From positions 62,001 through 126,000 of the forward strand of contig NZ_JAIETD010000013.1 of the NCBI RefSeq assembly GCF_019745455.1: DNA of 64,000 nt. The letters run 5' to 3'. Position 1 is the first letter of the stretch. Each line of letters begins with the position of its first letter. The notes below the pieces were generated by a model. That model was not told the origin of the DNA and did not search any database. It saw only the letters and a program-made list of their open reading frames with translations. The stretch comes from Methylobacterium sp. (GTDB lineage Bacteria > Pseudomonadota > Alphaproteobacteria > Rhizobiales > Beijerinckiaceae). This document shows, one piece after another, positions 30,641 to 46,892 of the stretch. Position numbers and translations under genes: made by a program.

Positions 30641-30666
30641 GCGAGGACCGCCTGGGCGGTCCTCGC
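30641..30666. terminator. Strong hairpin between ctaD and ctaB
   Basis: GCGAGGACCGC-CTGG-GCGGTCCTCGC perfect 11-bp stem; on the minus strand it is followed by TCTTTAAG. Confidence 0.65.
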
Positions 30667-30698
30667 GATCGTCAGGATTGTCTCGGTTGCCTTGCCCG

Positions 30699-33231
<2,533 letters not shown>

Positions 33232-33563
33232 CTGCCTCTCGCGGCTCCGCTCGAAAATCATGTTCGGTCGCGCCCGCTTTACCGTTTGGCGCGCGTTGCG
33301 CAATCCAAACCTCGCGGATGCTGTGTGGACCGCGCTTCGCTGCGGCCCTGGTCTCGTGAAAGGTGTCAGACCACAACGAACATGGACACGCAACCGCAAC
33401 AGCGTCGCACTGGCGCCATGATTGCCGTCTCGCAAACGGCGCTCTCCTTACTTCTCGCCAGGCCGCTTCATGCATGCGCAGCGATCGTTTTCGTGCATAC
33501 GAAACGAAGGACGGGACAGGAGCGCGTCCCTAGCGCGGCCTTGCCGTCGAGCGGGATGAAACC

Positions 33564-34472
33564 GTGATCGAAAGATTGGAATTCATGCTGGCCTTGGCGC
33601 GCGAACGCCATTTCGGCCGAGCCGCTCAGTTCTGCAACGTCTCGCAGCAGACCCTCTCGGCCGGAGTCAAGCAGCTTGAGGAGCGGCTCGGCGTCATGCT
33701 GGTCGAACGAGGGTCACGCTTCCAGGGGTTCACACCGGAAGGTGAGCGTGTCCTCGAATGGGCGCGGCGCATTGTCGGCGATACCCGTGCCATGCGCCAG
33801 GAAGTCGCAAGCCTGCGCCGCGGTCTCACCGGCATGCTGCGTCTCGCGGCGATTCCCACCGCGACGCCCGTAGTCGCGCTGCTGACGACGCCGTTTCGTG
33901 CTCGGCACCCTGACGTCTCCTTTTCCGTCCAGTCCACGACGTCCAGCGAGATCGGGCGCTTGATCGCCGACCGCGAGATCGATGCGGGTGTCACCTACCT
34001 GGAGAACGAGCCGCTCGGACGAGTCACGACTGTCCCGCTGTACCGGGAACGCTACAAGCTCCTCACCGCGATCGACGGTGCATACGGCGCCAGGGATGCT
34101 GTGAGTTGGGAGGATGTCAGACGCCTTCTGCTCTGCCTCCTGACCCCGGACATGCAGAACCGCCGCATCATCGACGCGCAGCTCAGCCCGGACGGACGGC
34201 CGACATCGCCCCTCCTCGAATCGAACTCGATGATCGTACTGCTCAGCCACGTTCGAACCGCGAAATGGGCGAGCGTGATGCCGGCGGTCCTTGCCGACAG
34301 CTTCAGGCTTGGAGAAAGGGTGCGCGCCGTTCCTATCGTCGAGCCGGATGTGAGTCACGTGGTGGGGCTTGTCGTACCGGAACGCGAACCGATGACTCCG
34401 CTCTGCGCGGCTCTGCTCATCGAAACCAGGGCGTCGGCGCCGAGCATCGCGGACACCATCGCGTCGCTCTGA
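33564..34472 (+). CDS. LysR family transcriptional regulator adjacent to the fds operon
   Basis: N-terminal HTH IERLEFMLALARERHFGRAAQFCNVSQQTLSAGVKQLEERLGVMLVERG; GTG start. Confidence 0.92.
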   Translation: MIERLEFMLALARERHFGRAAQFCNVSQQTLSAGVKQLEERLGVMLVERGSRFQGFTPEGERVLEWARRIVGDTRAMRQEVASLRRGLTGMLRLAAIPTATPVVALLTTPFRARHPDVSFSVQSTTSSEIGRLIADREIDAGVTYLENEPLGRVTTVPLYRERYKLLTAIDGAYGARDAVSWEDVRRLLLCLLTPDMQNRRIIDAQLSPDGRPTSPLLESNSMIVLLSHVRTAKWASVMPAVLADSFRLGERVRAVPIVEPDVSHVVGLVVPEREPMTPLCAALLIETRASAPSIADTIASL

Positions 34473-34594
34473 TTTTTTGCAGTGCAGCAATGTATTTTGA
34501 CAAAAATTCCTTGTCGTTCCACCGAACCGCATGATTGATCCAGGGGTGGCGATGGACGACTTAGAGCAGGAATAAACTGCGATGAGTTGGAACA

Positions 34595-35068
34595 ATGGTG
34601 CCGTACGAGCCGTGGAGCGCAACGCGCGCCGCCGGGATCATCGCCGAACACTCCCATCTCGAAGGCGCCACCTTGCCGATCCTGCACGCCCTGCAGGAGG
34701 CCTTCGGTTACGTCGATGAAGGCGCGGTTCCGCTCATCGCCGATGCGCTGAACCTTTCGCGCGCCGAAATCCACGGCTGCATCACCTTTTACCACGACTT
34801 TCGCCGGGAGCCTGCCGGGCGCCATCAGGTGAAGCTGTGCCGCGCCGAGGCGTGCCAGGCGATGGGCTCGGACGCGCTTCATGCGGAGATCCTCGGGCGT
34901 CTCGGCGTCGATTGGCATGGCACCACCTCCGACGGACGCATCACCGTGGAGCCCGTCTATTGCCTCGGCCTCTGCGCCAACGGCCCAGGGGCGCTCGTGG
35001 ACGACATGCCGGTGGCGCGTCTCACGACCGACGGCCTCGAATCAGCCCTGACGGAGGCCGTCTCGTGA
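34595..35068 (+). CDS. fdsG: NAD-dependent formate dehydrogenase gamma subunit (NuoE-like 2Fe-2S)
   Basis: ITFYHDFRREPAGRHQVKLCRAEACQAMG and PVYCLGLCANGPGALV. Confidence 0.93.
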   Translation: MVPYEPWSATRAAGIIAEHSHLEGATLPILHALQEAFGYVDEGAVPLIADALNLSRAEIHGCITFYHDFRREPAGRHQVKLCRAEACQAMGSDALHAEILGRLGVDWHGTTSDGRITVEPVYCLGLCANGPGALVDDMPVARLTTDGLESALTEAVS

Positions 35069-36624
35069 GCGTCACCATCTACGTCCCGCGCGACGCCGTC
35101 GCCATCGGGCTCGGCGCCAACCGTGTTGCCAAAGCCATCGCAGCCGGCGCTAAAAGGCGCGGCCTTGAGGTCGATATCATCCGCACGGGCTCGCGCGGGA
35201 TGCTCTGGCTTGAGCCGATGGTCGAGGTGTCCACCCCGGAGGGCCGCATTGCCTACGGTCCGGTGACGCCTGGCGACGTCGAGGCTTTGCTCGATGCCGG
35301 CCTGGCGGAGGGCGGCGCCCACCCCCTGCGCCTCGGCAAGCCCGAGAAGATCCCCTATCTTGCGCGCCAGCACCGGCTCACCTTTCAGCGCTGCGGTGTG
35401 GTCGATCCCGTCTCGGTGCTCGATTACCGCGAGCATGGCGGCTATCGCGGCCTAGAGGCGGCCCTGAAGCTCGACGCCGAGGGTATCGTCGCCCAGGTGC
35501 GGGATTCAGGTCTGCGCGGCCGCGGCGGCGCCGGCTTCCCGGCCGGCATCAAGTGGAACACGGTGATGCTCGCCAAGGCCGAGCAGAAATACGTGGTCTG
35601 CAACGCCGACGAGGGCGATTCCGGCACCTTCGCCGACCGGATGATGATGGAGGGCGACCCCTTCAACCTCATCGAGGGCATGACTATCGCCGGCATCGCG
35701 ACGGGCGCGACGCGAGGCTACATCTACCTTCGCTCGGAGTACCCGCAGGCTTTCGCGACCCTCAAGGAAGCCATCGCCAACGGCCTGAAGGCCGGTGTCC
35801 TCGGCGACAACGTCCTCGGGTCCGGCAAGGCGTTCCATCTCGAAGTCCGGCTCGGGGCCGGCGCCTATATCTGCGGCGAGGAGACGTCGCTGCTTGAGAG
35901 CTTGGAGGGCCGCCGCGGCATCGTCCGGGCCAAGCCCCCGATCCCGGCGCTCAAGGGCTTCCTCGGCCAGCCGACGCTCGTCAACAACGTCATGACCTTC
36001 ACGGCCGTGCCTTACATCCTGGAGCACGGCGCCAAGTCTTATGCCGATTACGGCATGGGCCGTTCGCTCGGAACCCTCGCGATCCAGCTCGCCGGCAACA
36101 TCAAGCATGGCGGCCTCATCGAGTACGCTTTCGGCATCACCCTCCGCGAGATCATCGAGGATTTCGGCGGCGGCACGGCCTCCGGGCGTCCGGTGCGCGC
36201 TGTACAGGTCGGCGGTCCGCTCGGCGCCTATTTCCCAGACGAGCTTCTCGATACGCCCCTCGATTATGAAGCCATGGCAGCCAAGAAGGGCCTCGTCGGT
36301 CACGGCGGCATCGTGGTGTTCGACGACACCGTCGACATGGCCAAGCAGGCACGCTTCGCATTCGAGTTCTGCGCGGTGGAATCCTGCGGCAAGTGCACGC
36401 CCTGCCGGATCGGCGCGACGCGCGGCGTCGAGACCATGGACAAGGTTATCGCCGGCATCCGGCCGGCCGAGAACCTCGCCGTCGTGGCCGACCTCTGCGA
36501 GGTCATGACCGACGGTTCGCTCTGCGCCATGGGCGGGCTCACGCCGATGCCCGTCATGAGCGCGATCACCCATTTCCCGGAAGATTTCCGTGAGCGCGGA
36601 CCGATGTCCGTTGCCGCCGAGTGA
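35065..36624 (+). CDS. fdsB: NAD-dependent formate dehydrogenase beta subunit (NuoF-like, FMN/NAD/4Fe-4S)
   Basis: GRGGAGFPAGIKWNTV, CNADEGDSGTFADR, YICGEETSLLESLEG and ESCGKCTPCRIGATRG. The start is corrected to GTG 35065, overlapping the fdsG stop; the ORF-track start at 34837 lies inside fdsG. Confidence 0.95.
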   Translation: MSVTIYVPRDAVAIGLGANRVAKAIAAGAKRRGLEVDIIRTGSRGMLWLEPMVEVSTPEGRIAYGPVTPGDVEALLDAGLAEGGAHPLRLGKPEKIPYLARQHRLTFQRCGVVDPVSVLDYREHGGYRGLEAALKLDAEGIVAQVRDSGLRGRGGAGFPAGIKWNTVMLAKAEQKYVVCNADEGDSGTFADRMMMEGDPFNLIEGMTIAGIATGATRGYIYLRSEYPQAFATLKEAIANGLKAGVLGDNVLGSGKAFHLEVRLGAGAYICGEETSLLESLEGRRGIVRAKPPIPALKGFLGQPTLVNNVMTFTAVPYILEHGAKSYADYGMGRSLGTLAIQLAGNIKHGGLIEYAFGITLREIIEDFGGGTASGRPVRAVQVGGPLGAYFPDELLDTPLDYEAMAAKKGLVGHGGIVVFDDTVDMAKQARFAFEFCAVESCGKCTPCRIGATRGVETMDKVIAGIRPAENLAVVADLCEVMTDGSLCAMGGLTPMPVMSAITHFPEDFRERGPMSVAAE

Positions 36625-36638
36625 GAAGGCTCTAACCC

Positions 36639-39500
36639 ATGGCCCTCATCAAAGAGATCGATTACGGCACGCCGATCCGCGTCTCGGAGCAGACCGTCAC
36701 GCTCACCATCGACGGAATGAGCGTCACGGTTCCGGCCGGAACCTCGGTGATGGCAGCCGCGATGCATGTCGGCACGCAGATCCCCAAGCTCTGTGCGACG
36801 GATTCGCTCGAAGCCTTCGGCTCGTGCCGCCTCTGCCTCGTCGAGATCGAAGGACGGCGCGGAACGCCCGCCTCCTGCACGACGCCGGCCGAGAACGGCA
36901 TGGTTGTCTCGACGCAGACCGACAAGCTCGCCAAGCTCCGCAGGGGCGTGATGGAGCTCTACATCTCCGACCACCCGCTCGACTGCCTGACCTGCGCCGC
37001 CAACGGCGATTGCGAATTGCAGGACATGGCGGGCGCGGTGGGCCTGCGCGACGTCCGCTACGGCTATGACGGGGCCAACCACGTCAAGCCGAGCTCCGAC
37101 CAATACCTGCCGAAGGACGAGTCTAACCCGTACTTCGCCTACGATCCGTCGAAGTGCATCGTCTGCAATCGCTGCGTCCGCGCCTGCGAGGAGGTGCAGG
37201 GCACCTTCGCGTTGACCATCTCCGGCCGCGGCTTCGACAGCCGCGTCGCCGCCGGCCCAACCGACTTCTTCAACTCCGAATGCGTCTCCTGCGGCGCCTG
37301 CGTCCAGGCCTGCCCGACCGCGACTCTGACGGAGAAGTCGATCATCGAGCACGGCCAGCCCGACCATTCCGAGGTGACGACCTGCGCCTATTGCGGGGTC
37401 GGCTGCTCGTTCAAGGCGGAGATGCAGGGCACACGCATCGTCCGCATGGTGCCCTACAAGGGCGGCAAGGCGAATGAGGGCCATTCCTGCGTCAAGGGCC
37501 GCTTCGCCTACGGCTACGCCACCCACAAGGACCGCATCACCAAGCCGATGATCCGCGAGAAGATCACCGATCCTTGGCGTGAGGTGACCTGGGACGAGGC
37601 GATCGGCCGTGCGGCCTCCGAGTTCAAGCGCATCCAGGCCAAATACGGCAAGGATTCGGTAGGCGGCATCACGTCGTCGCGCTGCACCAACGAGGAGGCC
37701 TACCTCGTCCAGAAGCTGGTGCGCGCCGCCTTCGGCAACAACAACGTCGACACCTGCGCCCGCGTCTGCCACTCGCCGACCGGCTACGGCCTGATGTCGA
37801 CGCTCGGCACCTCGGCGGGCACGCAGGACTTCGCCTCCGTGGCCCATTCCGACGTGATCCTCGTGATCGGTGCCAACCCGACCGACGGTCACCCGGTCTT
37901 CGCCTCGCGGATGAAGAAGCGCCTGCGTGAGGGCGCCAGGCTCATCGTCGCCGATCCGCGCAAGATCGACCTCGTGAAGTCGCCGCATATCAAGGCCGAC
38001 TTCCACCTGCCGCTGAAGCCCGGCTCCAACGTCGCCTTCATCAACGCGATGGCGCATGTCATCGTCACCGAAGGCCTCGTCGATGAAGGCTATGTCCGCG
38101 ACCGCTGCGACCTAAACGACTTCGAGGCCTGGGCTCGCTTCGTCGCCGACGAGCGTCACTCGCCAGAGGCTCAGCAGCCATTCACCGGGATCGACCCGGA
38201 CGAGCTCCGCGGCGCGGCGCGACTCTACGCGAAGGGTGGCGCGGCGGGCATCTATTACGGCCTCGGCGTCACCGAGCACAGCCAAGGCTCCACCATGGTG
38301 ATGGGCATGGCGAACCTCGCCATGGCCACCGGCAATATCGGCATGCTGGGTGCGGGCGTGAACCCGCTGCGCGGGCAGAACAACGTCCAGGGCTCCTGCG
38401 ACATGGGCTCGTTCCCGCACGAGCTGCCAGGCTATCGCCACGTCTCCGACGACGCCACCCGCGAGACCTTCGAGTCCCTCTGGGGCGTGTCGCTCGACAA
38501 GGACCCCGGCCTGCGCATCACCAACATGCTGGACGAGGCCGTCGACGGCTCGTTCAAGGGGATGTACATCCAGGGCGAGGACATCGCCCAGTCCGATCCC
38601 GACACGCACCACGTCACCGCCGGCCTGATGGCGATGGAATGCATCGTCATCCAGGACATCTTCCTGAACGAGACGGCGAAATACGCCCATGTCTTCCTAC
38701 CGGGCGCCTCTTTCCTCGAGAAGGACGGTACCTTCACCAATGCCGAGCGCCGCATCTCCCGCGTCCGCAAGGTCATGCCGCCGCTCGCCGGCATCGGCGA
38801 CTGGGAGGGTACGATGCTACTCTCGAATGCGCTGGGCTACCCGATGAACTACTCGCATCCGAGCGAGATCATGGACGAGATCGCAGCGCTGACGCCGAGC
38901 TTCAAGGGCGTCAATTTCGCCAAGCTCGACGAGCTCGGCTCGATCCAATGGCCGTGCAACGACGATGCGCCGCGCGGCACGCCGATGATGCATGTCGACC
39001 GCTTCGTGCGCGGCCTCGGCAAGTTCATGATCACCGAGTACGTGCCGACCGAGGAGCGGACCGGTCCGCGCTTCCCGCTGATTCTCACCACGGGACGCAT
39101 CCTCTCTCAGTACAATGTGGGCGCGCAGACGCGGCGTACCGAGAACTCGCGCTGGCATGAGGAGGACGTGCTGGAGATCCACCCGTTCGACGCCGAGGTC
39201 CGCGGCATCGTCGACGGCGACCTCGTCGCCCTGGAGAGCCGGTCCGGCGACATCGCCCTGAAGGCGATCGTCTCCGAGCGGATGCAGCCTGGCGTCGTGT
39301 ACACGACCTTCCACCATGCCAAGACCGGCGCCAACGTCATCACCACCGACTACTCGGACTGGGCCACGAACTGCCCCGAATACAAGGTGACGGCGGTGCA
39401 GGTGCGTCGAACCAACCGTCCGTCGGACTGGCAGGCGCGATTCTTCGAGGAGGATTTCTCGCTGACCCGTATCGCGACGCAGTTGAATGCGGCCGAGTAG
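36639..39500 (+). CDS. fdsA: NAD-dependent formate dehydrogenase alpha (catalytic, molybdopterin) subunit
   Basis: FGSCRLCLVEIEGRRGTPASCTTP, CIVCNRCVRACEEVQG, TCAYCGVGCSFKAEM and RVCHSPTGYGL (Cys TGC, not Sec). Confidence 0.96.
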   Translation: MALIKEIDYGTPIRVSEQTVTLTIDGMSVTVPAGTSVMAAAMHVGTQIPKLCATDSLEAFGSCRLCLVEIEGRRGTPASCTTPAENGMVVSTQTDKLAKLRRGVMELYISDHPLDCLTCAANGDCELQDMAGAVGLRDVRYGYDGANHVKPSSDQYLPKDESNPYFAYDPSKCIVCNRCVRACEEVQGTFALTISGRGFDSRVAAGPTDFFNSECVSCGACVQACPTATLTEKSIIEHGQPDHSEVTTCAYCGVGCSFKAEMQGTRIVRMVPYKGGKANEGHSCVKGRFAYGYATHKDRITKPMIREKITDPWREVTWDEAIGRAASEFKRIQAKYGKDSVGGITSSRCTNEEAYLVQKLVRAAFGNNNVDTCARVCHSPTGYGLMSTLGTSAGTQDFASVAHSDVILVIGANPTDGHPVFASRMKKRLREGARLIVADPRKIDLVKSPHIKADFHLPLKPGSNVAFINAMAHVIVTEGLVDEGYVRDRCDLNDFEAWARFVADERHSPEAQQPFTGIDPDELRGAARLYAKGGAAGIYYGLGVTEHSQGSTMVMGMANLAMATGNIGMLGAGVNPLRGQNNVQGSCDMGSFPHELPGYRHVSDDATRETFESLWGVSLDKDPGLRITNMLDEAVDGSFKGMYIQGEDIAQSDPDTHHVTAGLMAMECIVIQDIFLNETAKYAHVFLPGASFLEKDGTFTNAERRISRVRKVMPPLAGIGDWEGTMLLSNALGYPMNYSHPSEIMDEIAALTPSFKGVNFAKLDELGSIQWPCNDDAPRGTPMMHVDRFVRGLGKFMITEYVPTEERTGPRFPLILTTGRILSQYNVGAQTRRTENSRWHEEDVLEIHPFDAEVRGIVDGDLVALESRSGDIALKAIVSERMQPGVVYTTFHHAKTGANVITTDYSDWATNCPEYKVTAVQVRRTNRPSDWQARFFEEDFSLTRIATQLNAAE

Positions 39501-40380
39501 CGAGATCGCGGGCGAGGCGAGCGCGGCGGCCGTCACGGTCCGCCGCGTTCCCACTCTCGTCGTCGCCTATGACGATCCGGCTCCGCGGCCCGGCGACCGG
39601 CCGCTCGCCGTCGAGATGCCGGTCAACCTCGTCTATGGGAGCGTCCCCTACGCCGTCATGATGACGACGCCGGCCGATCTCGAGGATTTCGCCTACGGGT
39701 TCAGCCTCACGGAAGGCATCATCGAGACTGCCGAAGAAATCCGCGGCGTCTCGGTGGAGCAGGCCGAGGACGGCATGCGCCTCCTCGTCGACCTCGTGCC
39801 CGGCAGGCTACGCGAGCATCTCGCCCGCAAGCGCGCCATCAGCGGCCGTACCGGGTGCGGCGTGTGCGGGATCGACGATCTCTCGGCCCTGCCGAAGGCC
39901 GCTCCCCGCACGGGCAATGATCGGGACGTCTCGATCGACGCCGTCCAGCGGGCGCTCACGGCGTTGGGCGACGCGCAGATGCTGAACCGCGAGACCCGCG
40001 CGGTCCATGCCGCCGCCTGGGCCGACCTCACCGGGAACCTCGTCGCCGTCCGCGAGGATGTCGGCCGACACAACGGCCTCGACAAGCTGATCGGCGCCTT
40101 GATCCGCCGCGGCACCGACCCGGCAGACGGCTTCGTCGTCATCACGAGTCGATGCTCGTTCGAGATGGTCGAGAAGACCGCTTCGTTCGGGGCAGCGGTG
40201 CTGGTGGCGATTTCGGCGCCCACATCCCTCGCCATCGATCGTGCCGGCCTTCACGGCATGACGCTCTGCGCCATCGCTCGGTCCGACACGCTCACGGTCT
40301 TCACCGGCCGCGAGCGCCTGATCCTCGAGTCCGTCAGCATGAGCGGCAACGCCACCACCGTCACAGAGCCAGAGTCATGA
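39487..40380 (+). CDS. fdhD: Formate dehydrogenase accessory sulfurtransferase FdhD
   Basis: EDFAYGFSLTEGII, SGRTGCGVCGIDDLS and VREDVGRHNGLDKLIGA. Confidence 0.94.
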   Translation: MRPSSEIAGEASAAAVTVRRVPTLVVAYDDPAPRPGDRPLAVEMPVNLVYGSVPYAVMMTTPADLEDFAYGFSLTEGIIETAEEIRGVSVEQAEDGMRLLVDLVPGRLREHLARKRAISGRTGCGVCGIDDLSALPKAAPRTGNDRDVSIDAVQRALTALGDAQMLNRETRAVHAAAWADLTGNLVAVREDVGRHNGLDKLIGALIRRGTDPADGFVVITSRCSFEMVEKTASFGAAVLVAISAPTSLAIDRAGLHGMTLCAIARSDTLTVFTGRERLILESVSMSGNATTVTEPES

Positions 40381-40667
40381 GCGCCCTCACCACCGACCAG
40401 AAGCTCGTCAGGATGGCGAACCAAATCGCCGGCTTCTTCCGGTCCTATCCGGACGACGAGGCCGTCGCCGGCATCCACAAGCACATCGTGGCGTTCTGGA
40501 CACCCAAGATGCGACACGCCTTGCGTGCCTACGGTCCGAAGGAGGAGAGCGGTCTCGATCCGCTAGCCCTCAGGGCGATCCTCGAGGCGCCGGCCGCAGA
40601 GGGCCCGGTGCGTGCCGCCACGCGCGATCCGCAACTGATCGGCGCCGGCGCGAGCGATGCCGGATAG
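40377..40667 (+). CDS. fdsD: Formate dehydrogenase delta subunit
   Basis: KLVRMANQIAGFFRSYPDDEAVAGIHKHIVAFWTPKMR; ATGA overlap with fdhD. Confidence 0.9.
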   Translation: MSALTTDQKLVRMANQIAGFFRSYPDDEAVAGIHKHIVAFWTPKMRHALRAYGPKEESGLDPLALRAILEAPAAEGPVRAATRDPQLIGAGASDAG

Positions 40668-40672
40668 GCGGC

Positions 40673-41536
40673 TTACTCGGCGCCGCCCTTCTCAGCGGTC
40701 CCCGGCACGACGGTCGCGCCGTCGATGACGCGAACCGGGCGCTTGGCATCGGCCGGAGGATCCTTCCAGGCCTGGGCCTGCGGTGCCTTCGAGGCCATGC
40801 CGTCCGCCTTGGGAGCCTCCACCGGGTTGGGTTCGGCAGCCTTTGGCTCGGCGGGCTGAGGCGCAGCCGCCGGGGCCACAGCCGGAGCGGCCTTGGGCGG
40901 CTCGATCGCGGCCGTCGGTGCTTCCGGCTTCGCAGGCGCAGGCGTTGCGGCCTTGGGTGCATCGGGCGTGATGCGGGGAGCCGCCGGCTTTGCGGGTGGG
41001 TTCAGCCTGACGACCTTCTTGGGAGTCTCGGGGCGCGCGGCGCCCGCATCGGGATTCAGGCCGGACGGATTGCGATCCAGGGGTTCGGTGCGCTGGAGGC
41101 GGGCGAGAGGAGGCGCGGAGGGGATGTTGGCCGGCGGGACCATCCTTTCGGCTTCGTACATCGGCCGGCGCTGGGCGACATCGTCCTCGGTCCATCCGAA
41201 TCCTGGCGCGGTCGGGCGGCTGACCCTGATTGGTGGGGCCGAAAGCCGCCGACGGCCGAGCACGGCGCCATCCTCGGCGTCGATGAAGAGGCGGATGCGA
41301 TCACCGTAAGGGTTGGTGGCTTCGACCACGTAGGCACGGCCGTCGAAGCGAGGCCGGTCGATCTGCGTGAACCCGCGGTCGCTCAGGCGCGCCACGACGG
41401 CGCGCGGCGGCAGCAGATCGTCGAATCGATCGAAGTATTGCGCTTGGGCCGGGATCGCGGCGAGGGCCGCCGAACCGATCAGGACATACCAGAGGGCTTT
41501 CAAGGAGCGCACAGGCGCCTTGCGGCTCGAAACCAT
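40673..41536 (-). CDS. Secreted hypothetical protein with long Pro/Ala-rich C-terminal region
   Basis: Signal peptide ending AIPAQAQ, a PepSY-like region (VVARLSDRGFTQIDRPRFDGRAYVVEATNPYGDRIRLFIDAEDGAVLG), then AAPxPAKPEAP low complexity. Confidence 0.7.
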   Translation of the reverse strand: MVSSRKAPVRSLKALWYVLIGSAALAAIPAQAQYFDRFDDLLPPRAVVARLSDRGFTQIDRPRFDGRAYVVEATNPYGDRIRLFIDAEDGAVLGRRRLSAPPIRVSRPTAPGFGWTEDDVAQRRPMYEAERMVPPANIPSAPPLARLQRTEPLDRNPSGLNPDAGAARPETPKKVVRLNPPAKPAAPRITPDAPKAATPAPAKPEAPTAAIEPPKAAPAVAPAAAPQPAEPKAAEPNPVEAPKADGMASKAPQAQAWKDPPADAKRPVRVIDGATVVPGTAEKGGAE

Positions 41537-42168
41537 GGGACCTCGTCACTCAGATTGATGGCCCCGCCCGAACCTGAGCGCGGACGAGGCCGTCGTAATT
41601 TGGAAAGCCCGCTTTTGCCGCGGGTCTCGCCGATCGTGGCCGGGGTTGTCCCCGCATCCGCCTCGTGCTTGGCAAGCCTTTGTTAAGCGGGGGATTGGGG
41701 CGAGATTGCGAGGTGATCCGGGCGGCATCGCGCCGTTCGGTGTCGGATCGTTTCGCAGGCCCTCATCCCTGGGGTGAAGACCTGCCACCACGCCGCAGGC
41801 ACAGGCGCTTCGAAAACTGAAGCGATGCGTCCTCCACCACTTGCTGGAGACGTTAAAATCTGTAATGTGCAGTCGTTAGGACAGTATGACTGTCCCATTT
41901 TCGATCCCCTGCGACTCCGACGATTCGCTATGCAGGGATGGGTGGGGATCTCGGCGCGTGACGGTGCTGGCGACCAAACGAGATTCGAAACCGGTCGCCA
42001 CCACGGCGACGCGGTCTCGTACGGCTTGACCCGAGCCGCTCCGGGTCCGCGTCTGGCGGTCCCGTATTGACCGAAACCCCGTAGCGGACCTGCGACAGCG
42101 ACGAGAACGGCACCACGGTGCCGAGGCACGAAACATGCTCGCCCGCGAGCCTGAGCGGAAGATGAGGG

Positions 42169-46884
<4,716 letters not shown>

Positions 46885-46892
46885 GGTCGGGC

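Noticed and set aside
37755-37785. Possible selenocysteine in formate dehydrogenase
   Set aside because: The catalytic position in RVCHSPTG is encoded by TGC (Cys), with no in-frame TGA; no Sec recoding needed.
36300-38057. 585-aa minus-strand ORF antisense to fdsB/fdsA
   Set aside because: Shadow ORF opposite the formate dehydrogenase genes.
41685-41705. Sigma-54-like promoter near CTTGGCAAGCCTTTGTT
   Set aside because: GG and GC elements are not at the required -24/-12 spacing.
42108-42123. NtrC box interpretation of CGGCACCACGGTGCCG
   Set aside because: Spacing between GCAC and GTGC is 4 nt, shorter than typical NtrC sites; kept only as a generic dyad.
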